A stretch of 64,000 nucleotides of DNA. Source: Stenopsyche tienmushanensis. Taxonomy: Eukaryota > Arthropoda > Insecta > Trichoptera > Stenopsychidae. Each line of letters opens with the position of its first letter. The stretch's first letter is position 1. Under the pieces are notes generated by a model that ran no database searches, was not told the origin of the DNA, and was given only the letters and a program-made list of their open reading frames with translations. The stretch is taken from assembly GCA_008973525.1 (NCBI GenBank), contig WACJ01000357.1, positions 62,001-126,000 of the forward strand. Direction: 5' to 3'. Made by a program: the position numbers and the translations under genes. This document shows positions 38,551 to 49,595 of this stretch, piece after piece.

Positions 38551-40082
38551 GAAATTTATATCCATTGATTCAAATAATTCATAGAATGCCCTCTCGATTT
38601 ACTGATATGTTTGGGGAGCAAATTTGTTTTAAATCGCACGCTGATTTCGCTCCAAATCGATGGAAGAAGATTCCATCTTAAGATTGTTTTGCGATTGTTT
38701 AAATGGGATTTTTGAGTCGCTTTAGGAAATTTTGAAGGCTTTACGTGACGCGCATACCCGTCGGGCGGGAGAAAAATTTCGGGTCTAATACATAAATCAT
38801 CATTTTGCCAATAATTTCAGTGGACAATTAGGCTAAAGGTCGGTCCGAAACGTGGCTGGGAACTGCGGTTGGGTCCCAGATTAACTCACACCCCACCAAT
38901 CTCATCCCATATTCCCATCAGACCCGATCCCCCTCTTCATATTCCGTCTAGGTTTAAAAAAGAGCCGATAGTCTCGCTCTCGGGACACTTTTACAGTTAA
39001 GGCTTCGCTTTATCTAATCGTTAACCCGACTTGCTTCTCATTGTTCGTCCCTTTACATATTATATAATCCGCTATAGTTATAAATTTAAAAAAATACATA
39101 TTTTTCGCTCTGTTGTTCTGCTTTGAAATGCAGCTTCCGTTACAAAGAGGAGCATTTATTTATTATGATAAAATCTAGCTTCATTACAGCGCGTATCTTT
39201 AGACGAGAGTTTTTAATTTTCGCCTGGATGGTGAAATATTTGCAGAGAAAAAGTAAATGTAGACTGTATTAAGCAAATGGAGTGTAATCTTAGCGATAGA
39301 TCAACTTATTCTACTTGAAAGAATATTAAGCTTTTATGTTTATTTTTTATTAGCCCATGGCATAAAAATTATATTATCGAGATAAAGAATAAGCTGAGGG
39401 GGCGATCAATTTGATTTGGTTATTTTTAAATTATCCCTGATCCGAATTCAAGACCGTATTGGATCATATCCTTGTAAATACCCTGTTGCTTGAGAGAGGC
39501 ATATAAAAGGACATCGAGGAAGATGGGGTGAGTATTAAGAAGGATTAACGAAGGACATTAAGGAGCTATAAAAGATGACGTTTTTAATGCGTGGATGCAT
39601 TAAATAAGATCAACATTTAATACTTTAATACTAAGAGCTTTTATTATTTTTAAGCATATGCAAATAATATAGGTATTTTTAATATTCAGATGTAAAATTC
39701 TTTAAGGATGCTGAAAGTCTTAAGAATATCAGCTGTATCACTATATGGACACTTTAGTTCTATGGTTTAGTTAAGTTTTACAGGAAGTATAATAACAATC
39801 ATATTTTTAAGCATATAAACACACTATAAAGTTATGTCAAAGTAGTAATCAATGAATTTCTAAAACTGCAAGCTATGGACTGTAAAAACTCAATTATCAT
39901 TTATTAAAAGTCGTCCAATAGTCTTGGCCGCGGGAATACGTACTCTACCTGCAGGTTTCCTCAATTTCGTAATTATGCTCTTTTGCCCATCTTGAAGCAT
40001 TAACGAAGATAAAGATGCAGCTAGGAAGCTTTGTGATTCTCTATACCCCTGTTTTTTATAGGATCTATACTCAAAATAAAAA
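38551..40082. other. Non-coding tract
   Basis: No exon, RNA gene or transposon recognised. The 38640-39060 part is GC-richer without a supported frame. Confidence 0.45.
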
Positions 40083-40185
40083 TGTTTACACTATTTAAAA
40101 AAATCCCAAAAATGCGCATGAACTTTTGGACTGGACACTGCCAATGGACATTGACTAAAAGTTCATGCATTATTTATGGTTTAGT
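40083..40185. mobile_element. Two mariner-type ends lying back to back
   Basis: The left half ends ...ATGCGCATGAACTTTTGGAC. Its reverse complement (GTCCAAAAGTTCATGCGCAT) matches the start of the MITE at 54216 (GTCCAAAAGTTCGTGCGCAT) and continues to match over about 45 bp. The right half, from about 40148, is a diverged end in the opposite orientation (GACTAAAAGTTCATGCATTA). Only about 20 bp separates the two termini. This could be two abutting insertions or an inverted duplication of one end. Confidence 0.55.
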
Positions 40186-43100
40186 CATAAAAATATGTCT
40201 ATTCTCGTACGAATTGAGACAATCAATCACTAAAATTAGCCTATATATTAGAGCAAATTAAATGGCGCAGCGCCTCACAAAATGGCGATCGTTCAAGGGG
40301 ACGCCATTAAACGAAGTTCGTTTAAGAAAAAAAATTGAATGTAAATAATAACAGTGCTCGAGCTCTGAAAAAGCTCCCTCAGTCTAAGCTTTCGAAGGCA
40401 AAAAAGCTTAATAACGATCCATTGTTTACATAAACCGACAGCAGCTGTTTATAAGCACGTCCTTTAAAATGTCATTTAGCTGCTAACGCTGAGTAACAAT
40501 GGCACTCGTGTCACTAATATGAAGCGAGAAAAAAATCCGGCGAAAAGTTTGCACGGCATGCATTTTTAATGAGCCATATCGGCTGAAAAAGCAGCGAAGA
40601 TGGCCTGAATAGCCGAGTTTCAGCTTGTTTGTATGGGATTGAGTAATTTTCAGACACAGCCGCGCCGAGGATCCTTTGTGTTCGCAGGTAAAAGTCGATC
40701 CATCCAGAATTCCAGAATTATTTTATAAACACATCGTCTATAGTTCGCCCTTGAAATCATCGAATGAACATGACACAAAGAGAACAATGATTGAAATTAA
40801 TGAATGATCGATCAAATAATATCCAACAGTGATATCGATCAAAGATCTCGAATTAACTAGAAAAAAAAAGGATCAGAAATAAATCCAGTGAACCATATAT
40901 AAAGACGGAATAGACATTTTATGATAAACGATTCAATTTTTCCATTTTCCGGCGATCTTTTCCGGCATATATTATAACAAATCATCCCCTATGAATTTGC
41001 TATGATTCAATTTTACTATTTTATGGATCAGATGAATTGTATATATTATAAAATCTTTTATGATCGTCTGACGACGTATACGAATTAAGTATTTATAATA
41101 TTTATTTTCTTTAAAAAAAATGTCTGCTTTGTATGAAAAAATGTAATTTTTTTGAAGTCCTTGATGAGAAAAAAACATAATTATTCGCTTTCTTTTGCGA
41201 ATGAAAGACATTCTAATTTGCTAAGGACTTATGCTCAATGGGACCGAAATCAAAATGAAGCAATTCAACATATTTTGTTAAGTTTTCGCCTAGAGCCACG
41301 TCTTTGCGTCGCTTATTTTATACGGGGTCGTAAAACATCATCGCCAGGGGGTGGTTCGAACATATTTTATTTATTGAACTACTCGAAAATATTTTGAGCG
41401 CCGAGCTCGGGAAGATCGATGCGGATCATAACACAAACGACTGTTTTAAATAATTAAACAAAGAGGATAAAAAGGGTCGATCTTTGGATGCTTTAAAAGG
41501 CTCATTATTTATACAATGCCATAAAATTATAATAAATGATTAATGATCCTTCCACGCTGCTCCATTGTTGCTTAACCCCCTCATGCATATGATTCCCTTA
41601 CGTGGATGACTGTTTGTGCGATATAATTAAGGCTTCGTGAAAATTTCGCTCTTCGCAAGGGGGTGAAATTTTAATGAAGACACCCTCAGTACGGGTGACT
41701 CCCGATTGATGTTTATTTCAAATATATTTATAAGACGGGGAAAAACATGCTCTTTGATTGTGTTTGGTCGCTTCAATTATTTTATGTTGGCAGACGATGT
41801 AATTAATTCGTGGAAATTAGCCGTCTGATTTAATTAATTCGGCAAAACGAATGAGGGAAAATATGAAATCAATCATATACAGCAAAATTAAAGATTCTTC
41901 TGGCGTTGACTATAAATAGACATAGCAACGTGCGTAACGCAGCCTCCGCCCGATCGATAAAAGCTTCAGTGTGGGGTTGAACCAAAAAGAGACGCACATT
42001 CCGAATTGGGGGTGGCGCGAAAGAGACGAGGGTAGCTCATCGAGTTCCATTCAAAGCTTCGACTCAGCACGGTTCACATTTAACTGTGTGAGCTTTGAAA
42101 GCTTTCAGCTGAATTCTGGCTTTCATCTGTGCTAGTAGCACAATGCTGTGTCTGTGCTACCATTTCGGGGTACAAATTTTCAGGCTTTCACGGTACGTGT
42201 GTCACTATTCTCAAATATTTACACATGCACGTTACGCAAAATAGTATTATTTATATACGCATTTCTTTCGCATTGTATTCGGTGATATTGCCATATTTAA
42301 ATTCGCTTTCAGATATGGAATATACAGAACAAACAGAATTGTGCCGGTTCACGATTTGGACCGAATTCAGTTCGAAATCAATTACATTGTAATGGCAAAG
42401 CTCTTATTGTTTGAGAGATTTCGACCCTGATCCGAAGAAACAATAGAGAGAGTATAACATGAAAGGATTATTCAATGTATAGTATTGGAATGAAGTTTAA
42501 TTAGGAACAAACTCTTTGATTTGTATTTACTTACTTCTGAAATCAAGATTAACGAAAATGTTTTACGGTTTATTATACGAAATGTAAGAAAATTGTTAAA
42601 AAAAACCAACCATAACTGTAAATTACTACGACAATTTTTGTACTAAGATTTTCAAAAATCACTATAGTGAATTAATCATCGGTCAATTAGTTTTCAATTA
42701 ATGTATTTATCCAAAGTAAAATTACAAAATATTCATTCAGATGATGGTTAAAATTGATATTTTTTATAAATAGTGTAAAAGGGGAGTCAAGAAGAAAAAA
42801 TATACGATTCTATATAGAACAGATAGACATACAATCTTTAAATTAATCCAGCATCACCTTATAACAGAAGAAGACACTTGATTATTTCTATTCCAGAAAA
42901 CCCTGATCATTCATATCTATATAACTATTTGTAGTAGTTTTTTAAGACTGTAAAAGTGTCATTCAATGCGTTCATTAAAATGGTTTGCTGGATAAGATCT
43001 TGATTTTACAGTAATTGATCATTATGATGGCGAAAATAATACATTAAAAGTTTTCGAATTTGACTTAAAATTACGGAGGATTCAAAAATACACAGACAGA

Positions 43101-44679
43101 CATAACATAAGAAACTCACGCAAATTCATAAGATTTCGCCATTTCCACCTATCCTAAATTTTCTACCCTCAATTGATCAAGTGCCTGATCAGCGTAGACG
43201 ACCTATTCTCATGGGTTTCATGTTACTCGCTCCAGAGTTTCAGAAAACAATTCCAATTGCCAAACGAAACGACGATGAAAGACGACGCTAACCAATGATA
43301 CCTCATCGTACATGTCCATGACCTCCCGATTGAGTCTCATGGTTTCAGTGCCCGAGCTTTGAACCCGTATATATCGATTATTAATATTAATTCGATCAAT
43401 TTTTTAGCGTGATCACGATTCTCATCTTATTGAGTATGTGGTTGGATTTTCAAACTAATTTAAATTTCACCCATATATATCTCGTATAGTATTTAAGCAG
43501 CTTATATCTATAGACTGTATTGAAAGACCGCAAAGTTGACCTACCTTCACACAGGATGTTAAATACCCCCCCGCTGAAAATTTAAGCTAAAAGCTTAAAT
43601 CGAACTTTTCAACGCCAGCTTCAGAAGACTCCGCATCTGAAAAGGCAATTTCAAGTTTGCCTGCAAGATTGTGTACGCAAGGGATCACCGATTTATTCTT
43701 AGAAGGTCGACACGCAAATGAAGAGATAACGAAATACAAACGTTGCGATCCGGCCCCGCGCTTGTTTAACTTGTGCGACAGGATTAAAAGTTGATCCTTG
43801 TTAGTGAATTGTCGCCCCTCCTCCTCCCGACTCCAAACAGGAGACGGTATCAATTTCTTTCGATAATATAAATTGAGTTGGAATATCGAATGCTCCAATT
43901 ATTGAGACGGGACAAAGGCGAAGGACGAGTTGGGTGGGTCGTTGGACAGCTCCTCCCTCCATCATCAAGACCTTCGTAAGAAAAGTGTAATTGAATTTAA
44001 AATTTTAAATGTAAACAACGAAATTGGTAGAGGCGTTTTTTATTTAAAGGAACATCTTTGCGATTCAAAAATTAATAAGCCCACACTAACATCTGAGGAA
44101 TTCATTGCTTATTAAATTTAGTGATATAAAATAGAGCAATAACTGATTAATAATTCGGATACACAATATTTATTTAAGGAATAAAATTTTGCATTAAAAG
44201 TCAGAGACTTGTGGTGATTTCTCATGGTATTCCACATATGGTAAGGGTATGATAAAATTATTTTAATGGGAGTTTTTAATAAAAAATAATCCACGAATGA
44301 GCGAAACTTCAGAAAATCAGTATAAACCTGAATCGATCGAAAATCGGGATATAATAGATTGAATGTCATGAACAAAAAAATAGAACATCATAAAGCTAAT
44401 CATCTTATCAACTAATAAAGGAGAAAAAGCCAATCCACCATCATCTAATCTGCAGAACTGTGATATAAACGTATTGATGTATTTTTTCAATATATTCAAC
44501 AAAATTGCACTATCATTGACACAATCTTATGGGATATATAAAGTTCTGTTAAAGTGACAGTTTTTTTCTTAAATCTATGACGTGTTTAAAAAAAAAGACA
44601 TTTTTACAATTTGCTACATTTTGACGGCGAGTGACATTTTATATATATATATAATATATTCAAGACCCTGAGAATTATG
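40186..44679. other. Non-coding tract
   Basis: No exon I can defend. At 40654-40687 a 34-nt stretch is bracketed by ATTTTCAG and GCAG|GTAAAA on the plus strand, but it is too short and the pyrimidine tract is weak. Patches at 41870-42180 and 43200-43960 are GC-richer. A minus-strand open frame at 43587-43898 has mixed composition but no splice-supported boundaries. Confidence 0.4.
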
Positions 44680-45180
44680 CAGGGTGTTTTGCACATAGAC
44701 CGACAATTTTTTTGTGGGATATTTTTCTACATTTCACACATAGACCCTATGTCCTATGTGTCAGGGTTGTCAAAATGGAATTTTTTTTCAACATTTTAAA
44801 AAAATCGTAATAATACAGAATCAATGTTTTTTTTATATTTTTGACATAAATAAATCATTATTTTATGCAATTAATGAAAAAAAAAATACTCCTTATTTCA
44901 AGTGTAGGTTATTTTTTGCAAAGGCGGCGCTTATTCTTACAATTAGGATTTCTTTTGTAGGCACCTCTGTCTTGAAAATTAATTCTTTTGGCGGTCCTAT
45001 TCCATGGCTCGCACGGTTTCTAGACCTGACACCACTGGATTTATTTGTCTAAGGACGTGCCCTATTCTGTGGCTCACACGTTAAACAGACCTGACACCAC
45101 TAGATTTCTTTGTCTGAGGACGTGGCTCGCGCGGTCTCCAGATCTGACACCACTGGATTTCTTTGTCTGGGGATCTTATT
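44680..45180. mobile_element. Rearranged mariner-like relic: inverted 3' half joined to three DDE cassettes
   Basis: It starts CAGGGTGTTTTGCACATAGA, the same terminus as at 16881. To about 44985 it is the reverse complement of the C-terminal coding part and 3' end seen at 14640-14844, including CAAAGGCG near 44919 and TTCTTTTGTAGGCACCTCTG near 44951. At about 44990 orientation flips: three plus-strand cassettes follow, with TGGCTC at 45005, 45070 and 45123 (spacing 65 and 53 bp). The first reads PWLARFLDLTPLDLFV. A simple deletion cannot give this order, so an inversion or fold-back event is needed. Confidence 0.7.
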
Positions 45181-46784
45181 ATAATTGTTATAATAAATCA
45201 TTCTTATGATTGTCTGCGCTATTGCAATTTGTAAATTATTTTAAGCATTTGCATATGTCTTTTAATATATATTAAACATGTAAATTGTAGCTCAATGACG
45301 ATTTTTTAAAAAAATAAAAATGAAGATTTTTCCAAATACGACGGTTTTATTCAATGGCTGTATGTGTCAGCGCATAAAATATATTTTGACTTTCAGTGGG
45401 AACAAATTTGAAAGGCCGCAACCAAATGCTTCATATATTGTTTACGTCTTCTCCAACGACTTGTCTTCGGCACGAGGATTTTATGTCCCCGTTTACCAGC
45501 GCTTCAGGTGGGCTCGATATAAAATTGAAAAGGGACGGACTAGGGTTTATGAGTGGGTTTATTTGATTGAATCTCCTCAGAGATCAGCAGGAAGACGATT
45601 CGGGCGACGCAGGGGACATCCCCACACCCCCGGCAAATCCTAAGGTAGATGAAACTGGGGCGACGGAGGAAAAAATTCTACGTGAGATGAAATTATTTTA
45701 TCGCAAAGTCATGCCAAAGGAGGGGGATTTCTTACGTGTCTACCATGTAGACGTTTACATTAGACCATGGTCGGACTGTCGGTTTATTCAGGGGATATTA
45801 AGAAAATTGAAGGATCCATTCGGGAGAGGATGTAATAGGTCATAGAAAATTACTTCGTGGGAGAGGGGGTCCATCTTGAAATAAGCCGATCGGAAAATAT
45901 GAAATATTAATTTCGATATTTGCCTTCGGGGATGATCTCATTAAAGTTTCGCATGCGTTGCAAATGCGTGTGTCTATTTGACTTATAGCCTTTGAATTTG
46001 CATTGATTTTGTGTACGTACTAAAATGGGTCACCGCTGTGGTCCTCAGATGACCTACATTTGAAAATAGGTTGTATGCGACTTACCGCGAAATTCAACAT
46101 TAATCTTCCATGCCGAATTTTAATTTCGCTGTGCGAGACTCTAAGAAATTACACGCTAAAAATGGCAGAATTGGGATGAGATTTTTATGGTCGGATTTAT
46201 TTTATTCGAAAGGGATCGATGCAGTTCGGCACGTACACGTGAATTTCAGAGAAACGCTACCGACTGTGACCCAAATACGTTATCACGTAAGCGTGTGTAA
46301 ATATGTTTTTATTTTATGTAAAAGCAGCATTGCGTGCTGCTTTATGTTACATGATGTCCGTAGCTGCAGAGTTCGCTTGTATGCGTCGATATGAAGGCTA
46401 TCAATCACCAAACTAGGCGCTCAATAGCTACAAGATTTGCTATATGAATTTCAAACAAAACCGATTAATAAATTCTATATCATCGTCGATAATATAATAT
46501 TATCGAAGTAAAAATAAGCAATGTTAATGAAAAAGTCCAAAAATAATATCAATATTGAATGGTGTAGGCGGCCGATCATCTTTTATAACGAACGGATGGA
46601 GATATTTGATCGGGCTTAAACAATTTAAATAAATTTCTGGATTAAATGTAAGTCGATATCAGCTGATTAATTCAATAATATTAGCAAAAATAATTCAATA
46701 AACGTTCTTGAAAATAAAGTTCTATTTTGAGCATCTCAAGAGCCTGATTATCCCTTTGAGTAGTGAAATAATTTAAAATCTCCA
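45181..46784. other. Non-coding tract with one weak exon candidate
   Basis: The only notable signal is at 45581-45644 on the plus strand, given separately. Other short open frames (45320-45643 in another frame, and 46110-46394) lack motifs or splice support. Confidence 0.4.
45581..45644 (+). CDS. Possible short internal exon, acidic peptide (tentative)
   Basis: A plus-strand acceptor-like TTGATTGAATCTCCTCAG precedes a 64-nt stretch that, after one leading base, reads DQQEDDSGDAGDIPTPPANP then K, and is followed by GTAGATG as a possible donor. The same frame stays open beyond the donor to 45843, so a longer coding segment is also possible. The local GC content is high. The peptide is acidic and proline-containing like a linker, and no family is recognised. 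It is on the strand opposite to the two better exons, so if real it belongs to another transcript. Chance is a real alternative at this length. Confidence 0.25.
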
Positions 46785-47100
46785 TTTTCTTAGATGCCAT
46801 ATTTGCATGTCCGCCATATGTCCACCATTAAGTGAAGATAAGCAAGTAAGAACAGATAAGGGTAAAAATGCAGTTTTGAGGTCGATCTTGAAAGATATTT
46901 GGATAGTTGTTATCTGGAAGACATTATAGAAATACGTAAGGAGGGATTAACAATGAGACACTGGATTTGCTTTTCAGAGACTCGGATTTCGGACTTCGGA
47001 GACGTGCATATCTATTGTGATGAGCTCAACGTATAAGGGTGCGCCTTCTGAATTATTGGAATTTGCTCGCAAATACGCGATCATCCTATCATACAGGTTA
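46785..47100 (+). repeat. Dispersed repeat family R2, fragment
   Basis: Shares GTGAAGATAAGC with 31916, ATAGAAATACGTAA with 32517, a GAATTTGCTCGCAAATACGC phrase with 19857-19878 and a TTTGCATGTCCGCC phrase with 19515. The order is partly scrambled relative to the large copy at 31690-33345, and part is in the copy A orientation. No coding capacity. Confidence 0.5.
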
Positions 47101-48890
47101 AATATGTTATAAATTAGTCTGATATTAGGGAATTCGATGAAATTTTATTCAGTATTTAGAGCTGCAAAGCAATGAAGATGATTTTGATTGCATTAAAAAT
47201 CAATAGCTTATTCCATTCTACAGATTTGTAGATAGTAATGGATAGATACCTCGATCAAAGATTAGCTTTTATTATCATAGATTGATTTGATTGATTGTCT
47301 CGATTCAGTTTTATCCTGATATTCTGATCAAGATTGAATACTGAGGCGATTGATTAATTCGGGCAATAATTTTTATAAGTGATTAAATTTGTAAGAATAA
47401 TTAAAATATATGATAATTTCGCAAATCACTCATAGATTCGTTGTTATCATAAAAGGATCTCAGATGAATATGAATTGTTATTAGGAAGTATAACATGGAA
47501 GCTTTTTACTTTTGATTACATTGCATCGTACAAATAAGTTTTCCTTCAACCGAATCCATTCGAAATTGTTCAAAATTTGATTCATCTCGCTGCAGATGAA
47601 GTAATATTTTATCAAATTACTTTGCGAGTTCTACGTTAACAGTATTTCGAGTAGCATTCTTTTGATGTCCTTATACGCAGAAGGAAACTCAATGCAAACA
47701 ACTTTCAAATGATGTACTCGCCAGATGAAGTTTTGCAAATTTCAAAACTTCCCGTTCTTGGCGAGCCGCCTTGATTTTCCAGGATACGATTTTCTTGGAT
47801 GAAATGTGCGCACAAATTTGATAAAGGGACTCAAATATTTTTTTCGCAGGGTAATTAAATTATTAACAAAAAAGGAATAGCGTACAATGGATGCCCTTTA
47901 GGGGTGCGGACGATGAAAAAATGTCCTTCATAAAAATCTTCCATTTTATGCGACGTAGCTGCTGCGACATTAAAAAACTAGCATGGATCCTGAAACGTTG
48001 GATAACGAGCCAATATCACATTTGAAATTAATGCAAAAAAATCTCAAACCACAGTTAATCTCGCGGTAAATTCACACAGAACGGCGCCAAATACATTATA
48101 TTGGACAACAGCGCATAGAGCATCCTGTGCTTTCGAATTTAGCAACCCCTGTTTCTAGGGAGCGCACCAGGGGCGCATTCGCGGAGAAGAGGGGCCGTTA
48201 AAAATGAAAAGCGTGCCCACAATGTCGAGGCATAAATCGGCACACGCGCCATTTTATGACAAGGACTCCACGCGAGTGTTACAGCCATTTCGGGCTCTAT
48301 TCGGAAATAAAATGAAGTATTTAATGTCTTCGGGCCTTTGCTCTCCTCGTGTTATGAACTTTAAATTCTCTACACAAAAACCGAAGCAAGGACTTTACGA
48401 CCGGCAACTTTGAGACTTTACGCCATATTAATGCGATGACATCGCATTTAGGGACATTAAAGAAATCCAATAAAAGCGAGACGATTTTTTCAAAATTAAA
48501 AGCCCATCTTTCGTCCTGGGGCCATGATTCATTTTATCACTGAATGGAAACATATTTTATCAGACCACTTTTGACGAAGGATTCAAACGATACAATTATA
48601 TACATAGTGTTTAAGTCATACATTAAAGCTTAATTTTATTCAATATTTTTATAGTGATTTCTATAAATTAAATGAATGGTTATAGAAATAGTTTATCTGC
48701 TCAATCTTTGATATCAAAAAGACCAATTATTAGCAACAGAACCCCATTAAAATTAAAAATAATTTGGAGCAGTGAGTAGCCATAAGAACATAAATACTTT
48801 CTCAGGTCATTGCTGAAGATCACTATTTGTCATTGTTGCAAATTCAATGATTCATATTAGGTTCTGCATGATTTTATTAACAGTTTTATA
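47101..48890. other. Non-coding tract
   Basis: No gene recognised. The 47640-48540 part is GC-richer with no supported frame. At about 48770-48850 there is a match to the small repeat also seen at 19970-20060 and 58325-58410. Confidence 0.4.
48770..48850 (+). repeat. Small dispersed repeat (copy)
   Basis: The phrases GCAGTGAGTAGCCATAA and TCAGGTCATTG match GCAGTGAGTGACCATAA and TCAGGTCATG at 58331-58372 and a diverged version at 19981-20020 in the same order and spacing. No coding capacity. The element class is unknown, and it may be part of a longer repeat. Confidence 0.45.
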
Positions 48891-49219
48891 CGCATGCAGG
48901 GCTTATCGGTTTCCAAAAATCAATTTTGAAAACCCGGTTTTTAAATGAAAATTGTGATATTCTAAAACCGGTTTTTTGGCCCCGAAAATCCAAAATACAA
49001 AAACTAAATATTCATTATCTAAGAATGTTGAATGACAAATATTGAATCATTCACTTGATTTAGGGAAGAAATGGTTCTTCTCGGAAAATAATTTAGATCC
49101 TTTCTCGGAATTAATTCTTATCTTTACAATAGGCCACCAAAATCCAAAAAATATATCGATAAAATAGTATGTTTGCATTTGCTTAAAAAAATAGAATTTT
49201 TAAAATGAGTGAAAGCATA

Positions 49220-49580
49220 TTAAACCCTTAAAGAGGTAAGACACAGAGTTGTGTCCGAATTTCAGTGATTCAGAAAGAGCATTCTTACACGTTGAGCTCG
49301 AAGACAGATAGAGACGGAGAATGCCTTGCACGTTGAGTTTGGAGAGAGACAGAGACGGAGAGAGTATCTTGCGTACATCGTACGATTTTATGGATCGTTA
49401 ACCCAAATTTATCAACTAATAATGATATGTGAATGATATAATGATTTCAAGTGTATTTTTTATATTTACTTGAAGATACGACCGATTATTGTGCGCTATC
49501 GATAGTGTTTATTTATCTATATACAAGTTTCATACACGTTGCGATGGTCTTGACAGATAAGTCGATTTGTACGAATGATA
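49220..49580 (+). repeat. Dispersed repeat family R2, fragment with doubled GACAGAGACGGAGA unit
   Basis: Contains two near-identical units about 48 bp apart (CACGTTGAGCTCGAAGACAG near 49278, CACGTTGAGTTTGGAGAGAG near 49328), then CATCGTACGATT, CCCAAATTTATCAACTAATA, and a closing part ending GACAGATAAG...GTACGAATGATAA at 49580. It matches 32820-33105 closely in the same orientation and 19555-19855 inverted. It lies between two copies of the palindrome AAAACCGGTTTT (48964-48975 and 49584-49595). Confidence 0.65.
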
Positions 49581-49595
49581 ACGAAAACCGGTTTT

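Noticed and set aside
40654..40687. 34-nt stretch bracketed by AG and GTAAAA on the plus strand
   Set aside because: Weak pyrimidine tract, very short, and all frames open by chance at this length.
43587..43898. 103-codon minus-strand open frame in a GC-richer patch
   Set aside because: No splice-supported boundaries or recognised motif; part of the frame runs through plain repeat-like sequence.
44636..44660. TATATA simple repeat next to a transposon end
   Set aside because: Ordinary microsatellite; mariner-type elements insert at TA, so its presence there is expected.
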